Shown here in pieces: positions 27,979 to 36,392 of a stretch of 64,000 bases of DNA. The position numbers were made by a program, and so were the translations under genes. Source of the DNA: Jeotgalibacillus soli (GTDB taxonomy: Bacteria; Bacillota; Bacilli; Bacillales; Jeotgalibacillaceae); the NCBI RefSeq assembly GCF_000829435.1, contig NZ_JXRP01000009.1, forward strand, positions 124,001-188,000, written 5' to 3'. Position 1 is the first letter of the stretch, and every line of letters starts with the position of its first letter. The notes beneath the pieces are model-generated. The model was not told where the DNA came from. It searched no databases and was given only the letters and a program-made list of their open reading frames with translations.

Positions 27979-28161
27979 TTATTCATCCTGATGTAAGGTA
28001 TCCTCAACAATTGCCTTTAATTCCTTTTGAAACAATTCCTCGCTGCATACCAAATATTCTCCTCTTTTTTTATCGGTCCCATCTGGATGTTCTTTATTTG
28101 TCCCTGAAAATTTATTTTCAGTGTTATACATGTGTAAATCAAATCCTTTATTGTCCTTCAT
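27979..28161 (-). CDS. Small hydrophilic protein of unknown function
   Basis: Sixty residues, charged, no membrane segment, with a lysine- and aspartate-rich first half and a helical, acidic C-terminal part (EELFQKELKAIVEDTLHQDE). AAGGAGG sits 9 bases before ATG 28161; an in-frame ATG at 28170 touches that site and is unlikely. The strong ribosome site makes it a probable real gene. I recognise no family. Confidence 0.6.
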   Translation of the reverse strand: MKDNKGFDLHMYNTENKFSGTNKEHPDGTDKKRGEYLVCSEELFQKELKAIVEDTLHQDE

Positions 28162-28291
28162 TCTGTACATCCTCCTTATCAGTATTAACTTGTCCTGAAG
28201 ATAAAAAATTAACCGGTGTCATTTAATTAAAAACAATAAGTATGGTTACGCTAGGATGGGAAGGATATTTCACTGCCAAGGAGGAATATGC

Positions 28292-29392
28292 ATGAAAGCT
28301 AAGGCTGCTGTAACATTTGGAAAAGGAGAGCCTTTTCGAATAACAGATATTAAAATTGACGATCCGAAGCCTGGGGAGGTATTGGTTCGCCTTGTAGGAA
28401 CAGGGATATGCCACACTGATCTTCTTGCACAAAGCCAAGCCTACCCTGTTCCTCTTCCTGCTGTTTTAGGGCATGAAGGGGCTGGTGTCATTGAAAAAGT
28501 GGGACTGGGTGTAACACATATTGAAGTAGGTGATCATGTTGTATTAACGTACAGCTCCTGTGGGACGTGCGGGGGCTGTCTTAGCGGTAAAGCTTACGCT
28601 TGCGAACATTTTTATGATTTGAACTTTGGCGGCAAAATGAAGGACGGCACATGCAGATTGCATAAGGATGATCAGGATCTTTCGAACTTTTTCGGTCAAT
28701 CGAGCTTTGCTTATTATTCTGTTGCATCTGTTCGCAATGTTGTGAAGGTTCCGAAGGATGTTCCGCTTGAAATGCTTGGACCGCTTGGGTGTGGAGTTCA
28801 AACGGGGAGCGGGGCCGTATTAAACAAGCTGAAGCCAAGTCCGGGTACAAGCATTGTTGTTTTTGGAACGGGCACAGTCGGATTGAGTGCAATTATGGGA
28901 GCAAATGTAGCTCATTGCGGCATCATTATTGCCGTTGATATTCAAGAAAGCCGTCTAGAACTAGCAAAGGAGATGGGTGCAACCCATACGATCAATGCAA
29001 AAGACCAGAATGTAGTGGAAGAGATTATGAAGATTACAAAAAATGGTGTCAATTATGCAATTGAAAGCAGCGGGCGGCCTGAAAATTCACGTTTTGCCGT
29101 TGACTCTCTTGCTGTCTTAGGAACAACTGTGCAGGTAGCGGGCGCTGCGCTAGGCACTGAAGTCAGCTTGGATATAAATACTATTTTGTTTGAAAGAAAC
29201 TATAAGGGATTTTTGATGGGGGAAGGTGTCCCGCAGCTGTATATTCCGATGCTGATCGAGCTATATAAGCAAGGGAAATTCCCTTTTGATAAATTGATTA
29301 ACTACTACACCCTAGAACAAATTAATGATGCAATCCAGGACACAAAAAACGGTACTACCATTAAAGCGATTCTAAAATTAGGAGAGGTTTAA
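28292..29392 (+). CDS. Zinc-dependent alcohol dehydrogenase (aryl/benzyl-alcohol type)
   Basis: A 366-residue medium-chain dehydrogenase. Catalytic zinc ligands lie in TGICHTD and GHEGAGVIEKVG, and the structural zinc site is CGTCGGC...AC (about 95-109). NAD(P) binds at FGTGTVGLSAIMGA (about 195-208). The overall pattern (YAC EHFYDLNFGG, then FGQSSFAYYSV) resembles aryl-alcohol and benzyl-alcohol dehydrogenases, which interconvert alcohols and aldehydes. ATG 28292 is fixed by AAGGAGG at 28279-28285; the open frame begins 36 bases earlier without a ribosome site. A weak hairpin (GAGCGATG/CATCGCTC) follows. Confidence 0.9.
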   Translation: MKAKAAVTFGKGEPFRITDIKIDDPKPGEVLVRLVGTGICHTDLLAQSQAYPVPLPAVLGHEGAGVIEKVGLGVTHIEVGDHVVLTYSSCGTCGGCLSGKAYACEHFYDLNFGGKMKDGTCRLHKDDQDLSNFFGQSSFAYYSVASVRNVVKVPKDVPLEMLGPLGCGVQTGSGAVLNKLKPSPGTSIVVFGTGTVGLSAIMGANVAHCGIIIAVDIQESRLELAKEMGATHTINAKDQNVVEEIMKITKNGVNYAIESSGRPENSRFAVDSLAVLGTTVQVAGAALGTEVSLDINTILFERNYKGFLMGEGVPQLYIPMLIELYKQGKFPFDKLINYYTLEQINDAIQDTKNGTTIKAILKLGEV

Positions 29393-29517
29393 ACAAGCGT
29401 GGTGAGCGATGGCGTGTTCATCGCTCGTATTTATCAAGGCTTGCATGAAATAGATCTTTACATATCCAAGAAAAGGTTGAGGATACTTCAAGGCATAATA
29501 GTGAAGAGGTGGAGGGA

Positions 29518-30489
29518 ATGACCCTAGTTCGGCTTGGCTATGCGGCAATGAGTATGAATGTGAAAAATTGTTCTCCTTCACAAACGGTAACGTATGCCCA
29601 ATTTATGAAAATGAAGGACCGAGAAGCTGCGATGAATAAGCTCGAGAAAGTTGCCGGATCGAATTTAACAAACTGTTTGAGGCTGCTGCGTCATAACGCT
29701 GCCCATGACATTGATTTTTTTCGCTTAAGCTCGAGGTTGATTCCGCTCGCAAACCATCCTGATCTTCAGGGCTGGAATTATATGCTGCCTTTAGATGCGG
29801 TTCTTAATACGGTTCGTACGTATCTTTTGGAACATCCTTCTATAAGGATTGATTTTCATCCTGATCATTTTGTCGTCTTGAATACAAAGGATTCAAATAC
29901 ATTTCAAACTGTGTTAAAAACGCTAAAAATGCATCATCAGCTGCTAAAAGGAATGGGAATTGACCCTGAGCACCGCTGTGTTCTCCATGTGGGCGGTGGT
30001 TATGGTAATAAAGAGAAAGCATTAGAGCAATTCATTCATAATTGGGGACTTATCCCCTTCCGGCTTCAGAAAATGATACTGCTGGAAAATGATGATACGA
30101 CTTTTACGCTAAGAGAAACTCTATATCTGTGTGAAAAACTTGGCATTCCCCTGGTGTTTGATTACCATCACCATCTAGCGCATCATGAAGAAGGAGTATC
30201 CTGGGAGAAGGACTGGGAACGTGTGGTGGATACATGGAAGGGGTCGAAGCTTCCCCTGAAGATGCATATTTCAAGTCCGAGGTCAGAAAAAGCTTTTAGA
30301 GCACACGCTGATTTTATTGATGCTAAGAATTTTATGGATTTTTTGAACCAAATTAAAGGAAGTGTCTCTCAAATCGATATCATGATTGAAGCGAAAAGAA
30401 AAGATGATGCTTTGTTCGAGCTGATGAGGGATCTGTGTCAAGAGTCTGGAGTTGAACCGATAAGCGGGGCAAGCTTTTATGTGAGATAA
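29518..30489 (+). CDS. uvsE: UV damage endonuclease UvsE/UvdE
   Basis: A 323-residue TIM-barrel endonuclease that nicks DNA 5' of UV photoproducts and starts alternative excision repair. Family signatures are VRLGYAAMSMNVKNCSPSQT at the start, LRHNAAHDIDFFRLSSRLIP, RIDFHPDHFVVLNT, ENDDTTFTLRE and FDYHHHLAHH, which carry the three-metal ligands (His, Glu, Asp). ATG 29518 gives the usual N-terminus MTLVRLGY; GTG 29509 would add three residues. It starts about 125 bases after the dehydrogenase gene and has its own terminator. Confidence 0.94.
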   Translation: MTLVRLGYAAMSMNVKNCSPSQTVTYAQFMKMKDREAAMNKLEKVAGSNLTNCLRLLRHNAAHDIDFFRLSSRLIPLANHPDLQGWNYMLPLDAVLNTVRTYLLEHPSIRIDFHPDHFVVLNTKDSNTFQTVLKTLKMHHQLLKGMGIDPEHRCVLHVGGGYGNKEKALEQFIHNWGLIPFRLQKMILLENDDTTFTLRETLYLCEKLGIPLVFDYHHHLAHHEEGVSWEKDWERVVDTWKGSKLPLKMHISSPRSEKAFRAHADFIDAKNFMDFLNQIKGSVSQIDIMIEAKRKDDALFELMRDLCQESGVEPISGASFYVR

Positions 30490-30510
30490 AAAATAGCAAT
30501 GAGAGCTACT

Positions 30511-30556
30511 AAAAACAGTCAGAATGGGACTTTGTGTTTCATTCTGACTGTTTTTT
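30511..30556 (+). terminator. Intrinsic terminator of uvsE
   Basis: AAAAACAGTCAGAATG pairs with CATTCTGACTGTTTTTT. Confidence 0.85.
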
Positions 30557-30750
30557 AATTTGTCGTATGGAAAGTGGATACGGTCATAATCAGGACCAAC
30601 GATCTAAATTCATTATTAATCAAAAATATGGGTTTATTGGTAACGATTATAGATGTGTCAACAATGATTGCGTTTACAAAATAAACCATACGAATTGTGT
30701 ATTCAATCATGGCATAGATCAATACTTTTGTCTCTAGCATTCTTAGTTAA
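30557..30750. other. Intergenic DNA before the nitrite locus, no gene supported
   Basis: Open frames of about 60 codons exist on both strands here, but neither has a ribosome site or a recognisable protein. The stretch is the 5' part of a 500-base leader region whose other content is the TnrA-type boxes listed next. Confidence 0.5.
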
Positions 30751-30767
30751 TGTTAGATAATATAACA
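30751..30767. promoter_or_regulatory. TnrA/GlnR box 1
   Basis: TGTTAGATAATATAACA fits the B. subtilis consensus TGTNANAWWWTMTNACA at every position. TnrA activates nitrogen-assimilation genes such as nas when nitrogen is limiting. Confidence 0.75.
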
Positions 30768-30820
30768 TAAAAGGTTATTAATCTTAATTTTTCAAATATT
30801 TATTATTTTATGTAAGGAAA

Positions 30821-30837
30821 TATAACATAAACTATTG
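30821..30837. promoter_or_regulatory. TnrA/GlnR box 2
   Basis: TGTAAGGAAATATAACA matches the consensus except at one position (G for A). It starts exactly 70 bases after box 1. Confidence 0.6.
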
Positions 30838-31005
30838 TGTAATTACGGAGGATATGTTTACATTAATAACATGTAAAACACCAACGGAAACGATTACTCG
30901 TCTTTTAAAGGTTGATGATCGTTAATATAGCAGTATTTTAGAGGGTTTTTGAGTGTAGTTAAGGATATTTTGTTCAGAATTTTCCGCTATTTAAAGTAAT
31001 GTTTA

Positions 31006-31022
31006 TGTAAGTAAATATTACA
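31006..31022. promoter_or_regulatory. TnrA/GlnR box 3
   Basis: TGTAAGTAAATATTACA is a near-perfect palindrome with one mismatch to the TnrA consensus. It lies 36 bases before the nirB start, close to where a promoter -10 and start site should be, so it may repress or belong to a second start. Confidence 0.55.
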
Positions 31023-31058
31023 TACCATTTTGGTTGAATTAAAGAGGAGGAACACCAA

Positions 31059-31470
31059 ATGAAAAAGAAAAAATTGGTTCTTATCGGGAATGGTATGGCT
31101 GGTGTCAGGACAATTGAAGAAGTATTGAAAGTATCAAAGGAATCATTTGAGATCACGATTTTCGGGAGCGAACCACATCCAAACTATAACCGAATTTTAC
31201 TTTCCAAGGTGCTCCAAGGAGATACAAATATTAAAGATATTACTTTAAATAATTTGGACTGGTATGAAGAAAATAAAATTCAATTATATACGGGAGAAAC
31301 GGGCTTTATGTCGGCGGTAACGGCGGAACGCATGTATGCGGAGGGGATTTCAACGCAATGAATTAAATGCACGTATGGATGAGGCTTTATCTGTCTATAA
31401 GGATCCATGGAAAGAAGTCGTTGAAAATGAAAAAACAAAAAATGAGTTGTTCAATGTCGTTACGTCATAA
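31059..31470 (+). pseudogene. nirB: Nitrite reductase large subunit, internally deleted
   Basis: The first 85 codons are good NirB/NasD sequence: KKLVLIGNGMAGVRTIEEVL (FAD-binding Rossmann start), FGSEPHPNYNRILLSKVLQG and WYEENKIQLYTGE. Then the sequence jumps: GFMSAVTAERMYAEGISTQ and a stop at 31361. A different frame carries RNELNARMDEALSVYKDPWK and a tail to the stop at 31470, which matches the C-terminal end of NirB. About 650 residues are missing, including the siroheme/4Fe-4S site. A ribosome site (AGAGGAGG) is still intact. No functional reductase can be made. Confidence 0.88.
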
Positions 31471-31499
31471 AAAACAATTCGAAAAGGGGGAATGATCAT

Positions 31500-31820
31500 A
31501 TGGTGAGCAAAGATACCACGAGATTATTGATCGGTTCCGTACACAATCTTCCGGAACGCTTAGGGAAAACGGTTCGTATCGGAGAAAAAGAAGTGGCTGT
31601 TTTCAGACTATCAAGCGGACGCTTTCGTGCAGTGGAAAATCGCTGTCCCCATAAAGGGGGAGTGTTCAGCGAAGGTATGGTAAGCGGTGAGTTTGTATTC
31701 TGTCCCATGTATGACTGGAAAATATGCCTAGATGACGGAAATGTACAGGCGCCGGATAAGGGCTGTGTTAAAACGTATAAAACAGAGGTAGAAGGAGAAA
31801 ATGTCTATTTTCTGTTTTGA
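31500..31820 (+). CDS. nirD: Nitrite reductase small subunit NirD/NasE with an altered Rieske site
   Basis: A 106-residue Rieske-type protein. The first ligand pair is intact (CPHKGG, Cys and His), but the second reads CPMYDWK where Rieske-type NasE proteins have CPLHDWK-like sequence: the second His is Tyr (TAT for CAT, one base change). The fold and the C-terminal CVKTYKTEV region are otherwise normal. In the active enzyme this subunit pairs with NirB to reduce nitrite to ammonium; its partner here is deleted. The frame is complete, with AAGGGGG 9 bases before the ATG, but cluster binding is doubtful. Confidence 0.85.
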   Translation: MVSKDTTRLLIGSVHNLPERLGKTVRIGEKEVAVFRLSSGRFRAVENRCPHKGGVFSEGMVSGEFVFCPMYDWKICLDDGNVQAPDKGCVKTYKTEVEGENVYFLF

Positions 31821-31989
31821 TTCACCAACAAATAGGATGGCCTAAAAATAGATTATCCCATCCTCGGTAGATTGACGGTTACAAAGTATATGGTCCGTTG
31901 TGAGTCTATTTTATGTTTGTACGAGATTTTGGCTTTGGGGGAAGCCTGTTATAACTCATTTAGGTATCACAAAGGAGCGAGGATTAAGT

Positions 31990-32769
31990 ATGGGAATAAA
32001 AAAGGGAAAAGTTTATATTGTGGGAGCTGGTCCAGGGGATCCGGAGCTAATAACGCTGAAAGCGATGAAATGTCTGAAGAGGGCAGATATTATTTTTTAT
32101 GACCGGCTGGTGAATCCTGAATTGCTGAAATATGGCAAGGAGGGAGCTGAATTTATCTATTGCGGGAAAGCGACGGGGGATCACTGTATTTCCCAGGAAA
32201 CGATCAATCAGCTTTTGGTTGAAAAATCTCTTGCAGGAGAAACGGTCGTTTGCTTAAAAGGTGGTGATCCTTTCATCTTTGGACGTGGAGCCGAAGAGGC
32301 AGGTGCATTGGCTCAAAATGGCATTGAATTCGAAATTGTTCCGGGTATTACCTCTGGAATTGCTGCCCCTGCATATGCCGGCATCCCAATTACCCATCGT
32401 GAGTTAAGTCAATCCTTTGCTGTTGTAACGGGTCATTGTATGAATGGTAAACCGATCGATGTCAATTGGTTTTATTTGGCGCGCGGAGTAGACACGATTT
32501 TAGTGTATATGGGAATAAAAAATCTTCCTTATATATGCAGTAAGCTCAAATCCTGTGGTAAAAATCCAGCAACGCCTGTTGCCGTTATTCAGCAAGGAAC
32601 GACAGGAGATCAGCGGACGGTTATAGGAACGCTGGAAACCATTGCAGGGATCGTCGAGGAAAACCAACTCTCTAATCCGGCCGTGATCATTATAGGTGAG
32701 GTTGTGAAATTATCTCCAACCTTATCGTGGTTTCAAAAAAATATAATTGATAAGGCATTAATCAGGTAA
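31990..32769 (+). CDS. sumT: Uroporphyrinogen-III C-methyltransferase (SUMT, NasF/CobA-like)
   Basis: A 259-residue methyltransferase that makes precorrin-2 from uroporphyrinogen III with two S-adenosylmethionine, the first step to siroheme, the cofactor of nitrite and sulfite reductases. Signatures: VYIVGAGPGDPELITLKAM at the start, VVCLKGGDPFIFGRGAEEA in the middle, and PGITSGIAAPAYAGIPITHR. ATG 31990 is fixed by GAGCGAGG upstream; the open frame extends 90 bases further without a ribosome site. It is the only gene of this operon that looks fully intact, perhaps kept for sulfite reductase siroheme. Confidence 0.92.
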   Translation: MGIKKGKVYIVGAGPGDPELITLKAMKCLKRADIIFYDRLVNPELLKYGKEGAEFIYCGKATGDHCISQETINQLLVEKSLAGETVVCLKGGDPFIFGRGAEEAGALAQNGIEFEIVPGITSGIAAPAYAGIPITHRELSQSFAVVTGHCMNGKPIDVNWFYLARGVDTILVYMGIKNLPYICSKLKSCGKNPATPVAVIQQGTTGDQRTVIGTLETIAGIVEENQLSNPAVIIIGEVVKLSPTLSWFQKNIIDKALIR

Positions 32770-32893
32770 AAGGGTAAATATAGGGGTCCATCTTCCGCGA
32801 TGGACTCTCGTTATTGAAATAAGGCTGCAAATTAACCTGCACAATACTTCACTGACTTTTACATAAAAATAAACCTTCCAAAGGAGAGATGTT

Positions 32894-33052
32894 ATGAAGC
32901 TGGCAGACTTAAAAAAGAACGGTCACGCACCATCATTATTTGCATCCTTTTTATACTTTGATGTCAGTTTTGTGATTTGGGTTTTGCCAGGTGCACTTGG
33001 TGTGTATATTACGAACGATTTTGGTCTATCTCCTGCAGAAAAAGGACTTTAA
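32894..33052 (+). pseudogene. narK: Truncated nitrate/nitrite transporter (NarK-type MFS)
   Basis: AAAGGAGAG and ATG 32894 start a frame reading [20 protein letters not shown], then [19 protein letters not shown], the first helix and loop of NarK/NasA-type transporters. A TAA follows after 52 codons instead of the usual about 400 residues. The remaining gene is absent; about 40 bases downstream a fragment of dispersed repeat family 1 begins. It is the fourth member of the degraded nitrate/nitrite locus. Confidence 0.82.
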
Positions 33053-33090
33053 AAATGAGCGACTTTTTCAGCAGCCTACGCAGAGCGTCT

Positions 33091-33149
33091 GACCGCCCAT
33101 GGAAAGCGAACGCCTGCAGCGGAAATCAACAGGCAAGTTTAACAGAGTC
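33091..33149 (-). repeat. Dispersed repeat family 1, partial copy (left end only)
   Basis: Reverse complement reads GACTCTGTTAAACTTGCCTG, then TTGATTTCCGCTGCAGGCG and CTTTCCATGGGCGGTC, matching the left end of the 45.5-kb copy. The right end is missing. It lies at the breakpoint that truncates narK. Confidence 0.65.
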
Positions 33150-33155
33150 TTAAAT

Positions 33156-33188
33156 AAAAAAGCAATCTAGGTGCTAGATTGCTTTTTT
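33156..33188 (+). terminator. Intrinsic terminator behind the narK remnant
   Basis: AAAAAAGCAATCTA pairs perfectly with TAGATTGCTTTTTT around GGTGC. Confidence 0.9.
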
Positions 33189-33288
33189 ATAGGTCAAAAT
33201 ATGGAATTTTTATGAATGGTATTAGAATGATAGAAAACCGGGTACTACATAACAAGAAAGAATTTTAAGTGTAAAGGGAGGAAGGACA

Positions 33289-33594
33289 ATGAAAAAATCA
33301 ACAAAAAATATAATGGCTGGATCTATTTTATCTGCAGGTGCAGCGGTCGCGGTAGCTGCCTATCAAAAGAAAAAGAAAGGTGAGTCATCACGTGAAAGCT
33401 TTGAAGTGCTTGAAGATACAGATATGAGAAACAGTGAAAAAGTCGATCAAGAAGAAAGTGTGAATGCAGCTCAAGAAGCGGAGGAAGCAGGTCTGACAAA
33501 ATTGGACTCAGCATACAGAGCCGACTGGCAGGCGAATGGTTTTCCGCAAACGCATCAGGAAATGGAAGAATTAGAGAAAGAAGAGCAAAAATAA
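33289..33594 (+). CDS. Small membrane-anchored protein of unknown function
   Basis: A 101-residue protein with an N-terminal hydrophobic segment (about residues 8-25, AGSILSAGAAVAVAAY), then four lysines and an acidic, glutamate-rich soluble tail ending in ADWQANGFPQTHQEMEELEK. This suggests a single membrane anchor with the tail in the cytoplasm. GGGAGGAAGG precedes the ATG. No catalytic motif is visible and I do not recognise the family. Confidence 0.7.
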   Translation: MKKSTKNIMAGSILSAGAAVAVAAYQKKKKGESSRESFEVLEDTDMRNSEKVDQEESVNAAQEAEEAGLTKLDSAYRADWQANGFPQTHQEMEELEKEEQK

Positions 33595-33600
33595 TGGAGC

Positions 33601-33643
33601 CTTTAACCCTCGGCAATCTTTTTATGGAAGCCGAGGGTTAAAG
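33601..33643. terminator. Hairpin between convergent genes
   Basis: CTTTAACCCTCGGC pairs perfectly with GCCGAGGGTTAAAG. It lies between the small membrane protein gene and bioY and could stop transcription from both sides, though neither strand has a long T tail. Confidence 0.6.
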
Positions 33644-33672
33644 GATGTCAAAAATGAATTTAATACCAATGG

Positions 33673-34227
33673 CTACTCTGTAATCGGATGAATCAGCCTT
33701 GCATGAACCAAGCGTTGGCGAACCGCAATACCGATCCAAGCAGCTAGAAATGCTTTAATGAGCCCGACAACAAGAAATGGATAAACACCAGCTGCCATCG
33801 CAGCAGGCCAGCTCATTTCAAGTAAAATTTTTAAATAAATAGTACCGAAAGCGAGCGTTACGATCATACCGGCGATATTGGCGACAAGTGCTAGTAGAAG
33901 AGTATAGGATGTTTTCTCCAGTATCCAGCCGGTGACAAAAGCGGCCGCGATGAAGCCGAAAATATACCCTCCTGTTGGCCCAACAAGAACATGAGCTCCT
34001 CCGCTAAAGCCCGCGAATACGGGAACACCTGCTGCACCAATAAGCATATACACAATCATGGAAATCGCTCCATAGCGACTCCCTAAAATGGTTGCTGCAA
34101 GGCCTACAGCGAGCGTTTGTCCACTAATTGGTATAAGCGGAAGCGGAATTTCCACTTGGGCCAAAATCGCGGTGATTGCAGCAAAAATTCCGCAGTTAAT
34201 CAACATTCTTAATCGTTGTCTCTCCAT
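33673..34227 (-). CDS. bioY: Biotin transporter substrate-specific component BioY
   Basis: A 184-residue membrane protein with six helices, the S component of an ECF-type biotin importer. The family pattern is clear: IPLPLIPISGQTLAVGLAA, MLIGAAGVPVFAGFSGG and VLVGPTGGYIFGFIAAAFV. It can work alone at low rate or with the shared EcfAAT energising module, which is not in this window. A BirA-type operator lies 13 bases upstream of the start codon, so expression should fall when biotin is plentiful. Confidence 0.94.
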   Translation of the reverse strand: MERQRLRMLINCGIFAAITAILAQVEIPLPLIPISGQTLAVGLAATILGSRYGAISMIVYMLIGAAGVPVFAGFSGGAHVLVGPTGGYIFGFIAAAFVTGWILEKTSYTLLLALVANIAGMIVTLAFGTIYLKILLEMSWPAAMAAGVYPFLVVGLIKAFLAAWIGIAVRQRLVHARLIHPITE

Positions 34228-34240
34228 AACACACCTCTTT

Positions 34241-34269
34241 TGTAAACTTATATATCAATTAAGTTAACA
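34241..34269. promoter_or_regulatory. BirA operator upstream of bioY
   Basis: TGTAAAC (34241-34247), a 15-base spacer and GTTAACA (34263-34269) reproduce the biotin operator layout TGTAAAC-N15/16-GTTTACA with one mismatch. Its place between the ribosome site and the expected promoter fits repression by biotinyl-AMP-bound BirA. Confidence 0.7.
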
Positions 34270-34350
34270 CAAATGGTGGAAGTTGACTATTATATTTTAA
34301 AAATAGCTAGAAAAATGGATACAGAAAGATTTTGTAGAGAAAACGAAAAC

Positions 34351-34389
34351 AAAAAAAATGATAGCGATTGGACTCCCAACCGCCATCAT
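34351..34389 (-). terminator. Intrinsic terminator of gdhA
   Basis: On the minus strand ATGATGGCGGTTGG, loop GAGT, CCAATCGCTATCAT, then eight T's. Confidence 0.8.
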
Positions 34390-34397
34390 CCCTTTTA

Positions 34398-35870
<1,473 letters not shown>

Positions 35871-36012
35871 TTAGCACAGTAATAAATTTTTTTGAGAGAG
35901 TAGAAGCTTGGAAAACTGTGGGTAAGTATTATAAATTATGTATAAAAATTTATTTTTTTAATTTTTAGGTATTATTCGACAATTAAATTACTAGGTAATA
36001 ATATATTTTTTT

Positions 36013-36028
36013 GTTCTTTATAAAGTAT
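36013..36028. promoter_or_regulatory. SinR-box-like operator 1 overlapping the peptide-gene promoter
   Basis: GTTCTTTATAAAGTAT contains the SinR half-site GTTCTYT and 13 of the 16 bases of the palindrome seen at 37.17 kb. It overlaps the -35 region that would pair, at 17 bases, with TATAAT at 36036-36041. Confidence 0.55.
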
Positions 36029-36035
36029 TCTGTGT

Positions 36036-36041
36036 TATAAT
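36036..36041 (+). promoter_or_regulatory. -10 element before the lasso-like peptide gene
   Basis: TATAAT, preceded by TGTGT and followed by a leader of about 95 bases. The -35 is poor (GTTCTT or TTGTTC) and coincides with the SinR-like site. Confidence 0.45.
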
Positions 36042-36089
36042 TCATTTTAGTTTACATAGTTCAAAAACATCTATTTTTTTGCTTAATTC

Positions 36090-36105
36090 GTTCTTTATTA
36101 AGAAT
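36090..36105. promoter_or_regulatory. SinR-box-like operator 2 in the peptide leader
   Basis: GTTCTTTATTAAGAAT, an imperfect palindrome with one perfect GTTCTYT half-site, 77 bases after operator 1 and 37 bases before the start codon. Confidence 0.5.
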
Positions 36106-36141
36106 AAGAAATTTTTTCAACATATGAAAGGTGGTGAACAA

Positions 36142-36282
36142 ATGAAAAAAACATGGAAGAAGCCGGAATTGGAAGTGCTTGATGTTAGTATGACGATGAA
36201 AGGGTTCGGTCCTCCGAAAAAAGACTGGGATGACTGGTGGAAAAATAAAGATCCAGGTGAGGACTCTGAACTGGGAAGTTAA
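36142..36282 (+). CDS. Paeninodin-type lasso peptide precursor (predicted, orphan)
   Basis: A 46-residue peptide. Residues 1-19 look like a lasso leader: W5-K-K-P8-E-L10 fits the Y/W-x-x-P-x-L recognition motif, followed by EVLDVSMTM with threonine at -2. The predicted core (20-46) starts K-G-F-G-P-P-K-K-D, so a nine-residue ring between the first amino group and D28 is possible; it aligns with paeninodin (A-G-P-G-x4-D) at G2, G4 and D9. The core is rich in Trp and Lys and ends in serine, the residue phosphorylated in paeninodin. ATG 36142 follows AAAGGTGG. No cyclase, RRE or leader-peptidase gene lies in this window, so processing must come from elsewhere, or the peptide has another role. 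Confidence 0.7.
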   Translation: MKKTWKKPELEVLDVSMTMKGFGPPKKDWDDWWKNKDPGEDSELGS

Positions 36283-36293
36283 GATTGTTTATC

Positions 36294-36327
36294 AAAACCC
36301 TTATACAAACAAGACGTATAAGGGTTT
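36294..36327 (+). terminator. Hairpin between the peptide and GNAT genes
   Basis: AAAACCCTTATAC pairs with GTATAAGGGTTT. The tail is only GGTCAGATT, so it is more likely a partial terminator or mRNA stabiliser that favours the peptide over the next gene. Confidence 0.5.
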
Positions 36328-36392
36328 GGTCAGATTGGACTTAACAGCTGAAATATAATGCTTATTCCATATAATACAGGGTGGTTATAAAC

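Noticed and set aside
30534-30740. Overlapping 60-codon frames on both strands after uvsE
   Set aside because: No ribosome site for either; one begins inside the uvsE terminator.
30751-31022. Boxes before nirB considered as FNR sites
   Set aside because: They lack TTGAT/ATCAA or TGTGA/TCACA halves; all three fit the TnrA pattern instead.
36142-36282. Alternative cut of the peptide giving Gly at core position 1 and Asp at 8
   Set aside because: It would place the leader threonine at -3; the cut before K20 keeps threonine at -2 and aligns Gly2, Gly4 and Asp9 with paeninodin. Not excluded by experiment.
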